64,000 bases of DNA from Atrichornis clamosus (Eukaryota; Chordata; Aves; Passeriformes; Menuridae). The position numbers were made by a program, and so were the translations under genes. Of this stretch, positions 58,270-64,000 are shown piece after piece. Under the pieces are notes generated by a model that saw only the letters and a program-made list of their open reading frames with translations, ran no database searches and was not told the DNA's origin. Within the stretch, counting starts at the first letter, position 1. Each line of letters opens with the position of its first letter. The DNA is taken from contig WBMZ01012196.1 in the NCBI GenBank assembly GCA_013400975.1, positions 1 to 64,000 on the forward strand. The letters are read 5' to 3'.

Positions 58270-58860
58270 CTTCGTGTGGGATAAAAACAGTCTGGAGATG
58301 CTCAGACACTGAGCTGGTGGGAACAGCGGTACTTTAAATAGAGGAGTCTGAGCGGGGACCGAGCGTTAACACCATGTTTGAGTGCAATTCTAAGATTTGC
58401 AATACCTTGTTTGCCCTTCTCTTACTTTGTTTGGCTGATGTAGGCGTATTTTTGTTTTTACTCACTTCTCTGTCCCATATTGTCCCTTTTCTTTCCAGTA
58501 ATGTTGACTGTTCCATCTGCTTATTTATCACCCGCAGTTAGAACGCGAATTTCAATTAGCAATCTGCTTTGTTTAGTTTTGTTTTAAACAAGGCATTGAA
58601 AGCTCCAACAAAGCTTTAATACATAAAGCTACTTGTAATGCAGCTGTTTAAGCTCTTCCATCATATCCATGAACAAAATGAATTCTACTGCTATCAAGAT
58701 GCATCTGATGAATTAGGTTTAATCCTTCTCTACTGTAGCAGATGGAAGGCACTTCAACAAAAGACAGAAAGATTTCAAATGACTGAGATGGAAAATGGTC
58801 TTTGCTCTGTGTTCCAGAGGCATAAAAGAAACAAAAACCTCATGTAGCAAGAAATAATTC
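58270..58860. other. AT-rich repeat-free block upstream of WHRN, no gene
   Basis: This unique AT-rich sequence contains tttaaacaaggcattgaaag and many A/T-rich words. It lies between CR1 insertions, 1.4-1.9 kb upstream of the WHRN CpG island. The short frames in it lack family similarity. A distal regulatory role is possible but unproven. Confidence 0.4.
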
Positions 58861-59180
58861 ATCCAGCAACTAGAAAAGCAGACCCTGGATTTCTGCACTG
58901 ATTCCTGACCCTGATGCTTCCCTTTTGGCTCTGATAAGTTAAGGATGTGGAAGCAGAGAAGAGGGTGACTACGTGTGCAGCAGCATCCCAGGCAAGAACA
59001 TGCTTCCCTGAATCCTGCCTATCCAGGTTTGCAACACCACCTGCCTGCAGCCCTGCCAGCTTCTTGATCATTGGATCTGGATCACCAGGATTCCTCACAG
59101 GAAGGGCTTCTCTGTGGTGGCTGTGTTTGCTAAACCAGGAGGGATTAATTGCTGCCAGTTTGGGGTGGACTCCAAGCCTG

Positions 59181-59455
59181 ACATCACAGAGTGGTTTGGG
59201 TTGGAAGGGGCCTTAAAGATCATCTCATGGCACCCCCTGCCATGGGCAGGGACACCTTCCACTATCCCAGGGTGCTCCAAGCCCCGTCCAACCTGGCCTT
59301 GGACACTTCCAGGGATGGGGCAGCCACAGCTTCTCTGGGCACCCTGTGCCAGGGCCTCACCACCCTCACTCAATTCTTAGGAACAATTTCTTCCTAAGAT
59401 CTAATCGAAATCTCCCCATTTTTAAAACTGTTCCCTACAATCATAAATTCCTTCA
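59181..59455 (-). mobile_element. CR1 LINE 3' fragment
   Basis: Antisense CR1 runs from cacagagtggtttgggttgg through ccatgggcagggacacctt and tctgggcaccctgtgcc to aagatctaatcgaaatc. It ends about 100 bases before the WHRN CpG island. Confidence 0.93.
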
Positions 59456-59559
59456 GCCCTCTGTCAGTAACGCATGTGCCTAAATCCTGTGTGGATGTGA
59501 TTAAAACAAAGCCCGTGCTGAGGTTCCCGGCTGAACAGGGGCATCACCAGCACCGTAAC

Positions 59560-61250
59560 TCCGCGGTTACGGTGACCAGTGCTGTGAGGTAACAACAACC
59601 CAGCACCTGGCCCGCCGGGCAATGGAAAAACCGCCCCGCGGGTCAGGTAACGGCTCCGTGTGCCGGGGCAGGCTGTTCTCCCGGTGTAAGCTGATCCCCG
59701 CCGAGTGTCCTCCTCCTTGTGTCCTCTAGCCGAGTGTCCTCGCCGTGCTGGGGTGGCTGAGGGAGCTGTACCGCGGGGTGGACGCGCTCGGGAAGAGCGA
59801 TCCCCGCATGCGGGAGGCCGGGAGGGCTGAGGGGGAGTGGAAGGACTTTCCATCCTGCCCGGCTCCCACCTGCGTTGCGCTGCGCGCAGGGCTCGGCCGG
59901 GGCAGGGCGGGCGGTGATGAGCGCTGATGAGCGGGCGCGCTAATTGCCGGTCCCGCGGGGGCGGGCGCTGGGGCGGGGCGGGGGGGGGGGTCCGGTCCCG
60001 CCGCCGGGGCCGCTCTGTATAGCCCGTCTCCCGGCAACGGCGGCCGCGTCACTTCCTGGGGAGCCGCCGGCGAGCGCACGGACAGGTGGAGCGGCGGGGC
60101 CGGTCGGGATCGGTGCTGTCCGCGGGGCTGCGCTCCCGCCCGGGTTGGGTCCGCTCCCGTCCGACGCGGTGCGGTCCGGTCGCTCCATTTCCCGGTGCTG
60201 CTGTCGGTGCCGCCGCGATGAGCGCGGAGCTGGACGGCGTGTCCGTGCACTCCTCCTCCTCCTCGTCGGGCTCGCTGGGCTCGGCGGCGGGGCCGGCGCC
60301 GCGGCCGCTCTCGGCGAACGTGCGGCGGCTGCACCAGGCGCTCACGGCGCTGCTGAGCGAGGCGGAGCGGGAGCGCTTCATCCTCTGCCTCAACGCCTAC
60401 CACGGCCGCCGCAACGTCTGCGACCTGGTGCGCTCCCTCCGCGCCCTCCTCGACGGGCCCCGCCGCCGGCAGCTCCTGCCGCTGCTGCGCCTCGTCCTGC
60501 CGCGCTCCGACCAGCTCCTCTTCGACCAGTACACGGCCGAGGGGCCCTACCTGCCGCCGCCCGGCCGCCCCCCGCCGCCCCCCGCCCCGCCGCCGGTGGT
60601 CCCGGGCGAGCTGCGGCAGGTGACGCTGCGCCGGAGCAAAGCCCACGAGGGTCTGGGCTTCAGCATCCGCGGCGGGGCCGAGCACGGCGTGGGTATCTAC
60701 GTGTCGCTGGTGGAACCGGGCTCCCTCGCCGAGCGGGAGGGGCTGCGTGTCGGCGATCAGATCCTGGGGGTCAACGGCAAGTCCCTGGACAGGGTGACCC
60801 ACGCCGAGGCGGTCAAGGTAAGGCGGCTCCGCACCGGGCTCCCGTGGATGTTTCGCCCATCCCATCTTGTCCCGGGCGCCGCTGCGCGCCCCGTCCCGCT
60901 CTGCCTCTCCGGTGCCTGTCCGTGTCCCCCCGCACTCTCATTCCCTCTCCCTGGCTCTTGTCTCCGTGCGCCCCGTCCAGCCTCATCCCTCCCCGGCTCC
61001 ATCCGCTGCTCCGAGCCCCGCGGTGCCGCTCTCCGGGACGCGGCGGTGGGGACCCGCAGCCCTTGGCGGAGCGGAGTCGCTCCGGGTTTGCATCGTGCCG
61101 GCGTGCGGGACCAGCCGTGCGCGGAGCCCGGCCGGAAAGTTTGCGGTGGAAATAGCGGTGCCCGCTGGTGGCCCGGGCGGAACCGAGCTGCTGGAGTGGC
61201 TCTGGGCACGGTAGGCTCGTCCTGCTCTCTTGTCACGTCTCTGAAACGCA
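59560..61250 (+). promoter_or_regulatory. WHRN: CpG-island promoter of WHRN
   Basis: The region is strongly GC- and CpG-rich, unlike its flanks, and surrounds the WHRN start codon. Upstream of the ATG there is an uninterrupted G run at 59979-59988, a weak TATA-like word (tgtata, 60016-60021), an X-box-like half site GGCAAC at 60033-60038 and an ETS-type core CACTTCCTG at 60050-60058. The transcription start cannot be fixed from sequence alone. The 5'UTR probably begins between about 60000 and 60150. Confidence 0.8.
60218..60817 (+). CDS. WHRN: Whirlin, first coding exon (partial gene)
   Basis: Whirlin is the PDZ scaffold of the Usher type 2 complex. It acts at hair-cell stereocilia tips and ankle links and at the photoreceptor periciliary membrane, binding usherin, ADGRV1 and myosin XVa (family knowledge). 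The exon encodes exactly 200 codons and ends AAG|gtaagg, a strong phase-0 donor. After a serine-rich start (residues 10-18) comes the harmonin-homology helical domain, about residues 33-112, including LSANVRRLHQALTALLSEAE and PRSDQLLFDQYTAEG. A proline-rich linker follows (113-129). PDZ1 starts near 134, with the carboxylate-binding loop GLGF at 145-148 and HGVGIYVSLVEPGSLAE after it. PDZ1 is cut by the donor and must finish in exon 2, outside the window. The start ATG sits in a good context (gccgcgATGa) and the N-terminus aligns with human whirlin. Frame reading past 60817 is intron. Confidence 0.97.
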
Positions 61251-62985
61251 GCGATGCTGCCTGTGGCTCGCTTTCAGCCTGGGAAGCTCGTGGAAGCTGG
61301 AAATCTGCGTGAGCCGGGTTTTAGGGGATGTGCTCCAGCCGCTGTAGTGTGTTTGTTCTCGTAAAAATGGGGAAACTGAGGCACGGAGAAGCAGAGCGGC
61401 CCCCCCGGGACTGCATGCGTGGCCGGAGCAGATCCCCGATCCCCCTCTGAATGTTCCAGGGGCAGAAGGAGAGCGGTTACACAACTGGAGGGCTCCCGCT
61501 CTCCCAGCACGGCTCCATATGCCCCGGAGACCTGTTGTAGCTCATAACAGCACGGGGACTATCGATTAGAGCTTTAATGTTGGGGGGAGAACTCCATAAA
61601 CGGGGGGATTTTCACCTGAAACTCGGTGTTTTGAGGCAAATCCATGTTTGAGTCACCCAAACCATTCACACAGATGATCTCGTGGCTGGTGGGCTCAGCT
61701 TGGAGCGTTCCCGAGGCACAAACCTGTCGAGCTGGAGAATCGACTTTTAGAGCAGCAATTTGTAGGCAGCGTATGGAGAGCTGGGATCTGGCGTGACAAG
61801 GCTGTTCTCCAGCTGTTTGTGCTTTAATTTTTCCGTAATAAGCTAAAGTGGTTCTGCTGGGAGCCTGTTCCGTGCGGTGCGCTCCTCCGACAGCGCATTC
61901 ATCTTGCCCAGCTTTGAACGCTCTTCCCGGCCGACCTGTGTGTTCCCTGCCCCAGCTTTAAATCAGTGCCCCGGGCAAGGGCACGACTTCCAGACTGGAA
62001 ATGAGTCCCTGGTAATCTTGAGACCAGAGGAAAGATCTGTAGGAATTGTGTTTTTCTTGCTCGTAGTGATAGGAAAACAGCAGTGTAAGGTTTCAGTAGT
62101 TGGTCTGCAATTTTGTGCCTTGAAGATTGCAAACCTCCCATATTTTGGTTGTGGCATTGGGATGGATAGGAACCAGGTGTCAGGAATGCTCTGGTCTGTT
62201 ACATGACTTCATCTCCAATTCATCCCACTCTGCTGGGTAATTCACAGCTCTTTCTATTTGTTCTCTAATATAATGTAATTGATGTCTTTTAGACATTATT
62301 AATTTTGAGTGAAACTAAGTGCTTCCTGCACAGAAATAATTCCTGTAGGATGTGCTTTGCCAGGAGCTATATTTTGTTAATATGATCCTGATAGGAAAAA
62401 GCACCTTAGAAATTGTCTGCTTGTGAGCTGAACTTCTCTCAACAACAGATTCATCACTCGCCGTGTGCTGGCACCTTCTTCAGCTCCCGGGCTCTTTTTA
62501 CATCTGGGAAGGGTTTTTATGACCCACATCGTGGTGGTAGAAACATTTTGCTTGGAAAGAGTCACAGAGTACAGCTCTAATAGTTCCCTTGGAGATTTTT
62601 AAAATGAAGCAAGTGTTAAATTGCCCTCACATGCTGCATTTGGGAGGGGGGAAATGAAGAGCAGACCGCATTCAGCGATGCTGAAGCGCAGCCTTTGAAA
62701 CATTTCCCTGGACTTAGGAGACACAAACCTCAGCCTGATGTTTTGGGTGTCACACAGAGTGTCAGAGCTGCAGGGACAGGAGGTGGTGATGTACAGGGTG
62801 GCTTGATCCATGCTCTCTGCTTCCACTTGAAACCTGGGATCTGGGGCTCAGACTGGGTGCGTTAAAGCTCTGCAAAGGCCTCTGGCTGCGGTCTGGTCTC
62901 CTCAGGCAGAGCAAACCTGGCTGTGTCCTGCCGTCCTCACCGATGGCTCCTGGTCTGCCCTGGATGGATCAATGGAGAGACAAAC

Positions 62986-63118
62986 GTCAGCTCACTTGGT
63001 GAGAGCACGGTGCTCATAACACCAGGATTGCGGATTTGATCCCGTTATTGGCTGTTCACTTCAGAGCTGGATTCCATGATCCTTGTGGGTGCCTTCCAAC
63101 TCAGAGGATTCTGTGATA
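62986..63118 (+). mobile_element. tRNA-derived SINE (TguSINE1-like), near full length
   Basis: The head is tRNA-like: A box agctcacttggtgagagc (62989-63006), anticodon-loop region ctcataa (63013-63019) and B box ggatttgatcc (63032-63042). The tail, gatccttgtgggtgccttcc to attctgtgat, is a CR1-type 3' end. This head-tail design is that of the zebra finch SINE derived from tRNA-Ile and mobilised by CR1. It is not a functional tRNA gene because the acceptor stem is absent. Confidence 0.85.
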
Positions 63119-63424
63119 AACAGTCCTTTTACCAGGGCTGGGTTTGCTCCTGGAATTCATTCGCTGTATTTGGGAGCAGGGAGAGAGACAGAAAGCTGAG
63201 GAGGGAGACTTTGCTAATACACCCCCCTGGCTGTGTAGCTGATCTCGCAGACACTGCGTGCTCCAGAGGAGGGGCTGTGCTGAGCTCTCGCAGTCAGAAC
63301 GTGTCTGATCAAAGCTCGGCTCCCGCTGCACTTCCCTCCCTGCTGTCCTGCAGCGAGGAGCTGTCTGTCTGGCACAGCCTTGCTATTCATCACATGCACG
63401 ACGTGCTGTGGTGAGAGGAGTTCT

Positions 63425-63560
63425 CAGAGCCCGTTTTCCGGGGCGAGTGCAGGGCTCGGGAAGGCTCCCGGGCTGCTCCCGGGCACGTCGCGCTCCCCGG
63501 GGCGGGCGTGACAAACTTCCCGAGCCACAGATCCGCTCGGTGCCTGCCGCGGTGCTTGGA
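63425..63560. promoter_or_regulatory. CpG-rich patch in WHRN intron 1
   Basis: A 135-base stretch is dense in CG dinucleotides (cccgggcacgtcgcgctccc, ggggcgggcgtgac) and clearly separate from the exon 1 island by 2 kb of ordinary sequence. It could be an intragenic promoter or enhancer; no exon is evident. Confidence 0.4.
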
Positions 63561-64000
63561 GGTGCCCGGCTGTGAGTCTGGCAGCTGCTCAGGCAGAGCA
63601 GGGAATAAATGCACCGCCTGGACTTGTGCAGCCTTGGATGAGCATTCACACAGCAGCCACTGCTTTCTTTTCACAAGTCCTGGTAGCTCGGTTGTCTCTC
63701 CGCGCGTGTTTGGCCGGGCAGGAGTAGCCCCAGCGGCTTCCAGCCCTCCTCTCTGGGAGGAGAGAGGTGCTGGCTGTGTGGGGTGGCAGCAATTTCTGTC
63801 CCCTCCTTGTGTTTTCAGGCATCACTCAGAACCGTGATGCACCAGAAGTGAAATCCCGGCAGCAGGTGAGAACTGCCACAACACCGGGCAAAAGTGACCT
63901 GCAGGATGTCCCAGCTCCGAGCTGCCTGCTGGCCTGGGAGGTGCGCACTGGTGTGCAGTGGTGTTTGCAGATGTTGTAGTGTAAATTAAATAAAAACTGG

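Larger units (their letters stand above)
60818..64000 (+). other. WHRN: WHRN intron 1, 5' part
   Basis: The intron begins with the canonical donor gtaagg at 60818 and runs off the window. The first 400 bases are still CpG-rich and belong to the promoter island. It contains a SINE at 62986-63118 and a second CpG-rich patch at 63425-63560. No further whirlin exon is recognisable before the right edge, in line with the long first intron of this gene in other vertebrates. Confidence 0.85.

Noticed and set aside
59726..60865. 379-residue antisense ORF over WHRN exon 1
   Set aside because: It is a shadow of the GC-rich CpG island and exon, with low-complexity Ala/Arg/Pro text and no homology.
60818..61312. 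Extension of the WHRN frame to about 408 residues
   Set aside because: Whirlin homology ends exactly at the strong donor at 60818; the rest is CpG-rich intron without similarity.
62986..63060. Functional tRNA gene
   Set aside because: A and B boxes are present but the acceptor stem is missing and a CR1-like tail follows, so it is a SINE.
1..64000. CRISPR array, prophage or bacterial-type operon
   Set aside because: All repeats are microsatellites, minisatellites or CR1/SINE copies, and the genes are intron-containing vertebrate genes.

Overview
The window is vertebrate nuclear DNA from a bird, most likely a songbird (Passeriformes). The evidence is intron-split vertebrate genes with GT-AG junctions, two CpG-island promoters, about twenty CR1 LINE fragments, and two copies of a SINE with a tRNA-Ile-like head and a CR1-type tail. 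That SINE matches the TguSINE1 design known from zebra finch. No prokaryotic operon, CRISPR array, provirus or rRNA/tRNA gene was seen.

Three conserved genes are supported. TMEM268 (minus strand, 26449 to 15311) encodes a two-pass membrane protein; seven coding exons are certain and an eighth, 5' one is probable. ATP6V1G1 (minus strand, 36152 to 32585) is complete: three coding exons encode a 118-residue V-ATPase G subunit. WHRN (plus strand, from 60218) is represented by its first exon, which encodes 200 residues of the Usher-syndrome scaffold whirlin; the other exons lie beyond the right edge. The order and orientation TMEM268(-), ATP6V1G1(-), WHRN(+) equals the human 9q32 block read in reverse.

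Region by region: 1-15200 has no recognisable gene and holds CR1 pieces, a truncated SINE and simple repeats. 15200-26650 is TMEM268; its first intron holds a CR1 and a 570-bp polypyrimidine minisatellite. 26650-32370 is intergenic and probably holds the missing TMEM268 5' exon. 32370-36560 is ATP6V1G1, with CR1s in both introns and a promoter built on a 20-bp CCACGCCC tandem repeat. 36560-59560 is a 23-kb gene-free interval between two outward-facing promoters. It includes an AT-rich repeat-poor block (38100-39760) and a homeodomain-like site cluster (52750-52840). 59560-61250 is the WHRN CpG island and exon 1. The remainder is WHRN intron 1, with a full SINE and a second CpG-rich patch.

The three genes do not form a pathway; they are neighbours by conserved synteny. 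I found no new multi-gene system. The most interesting leads are regulatory or transcript-level: the phased homeodomain-like cluster, the ATP6V1G1 promoter repeat, the TMEM268 stop codon lying inside a poly(A) signal, and the weak ATP6V1G1 intron-2 donor.
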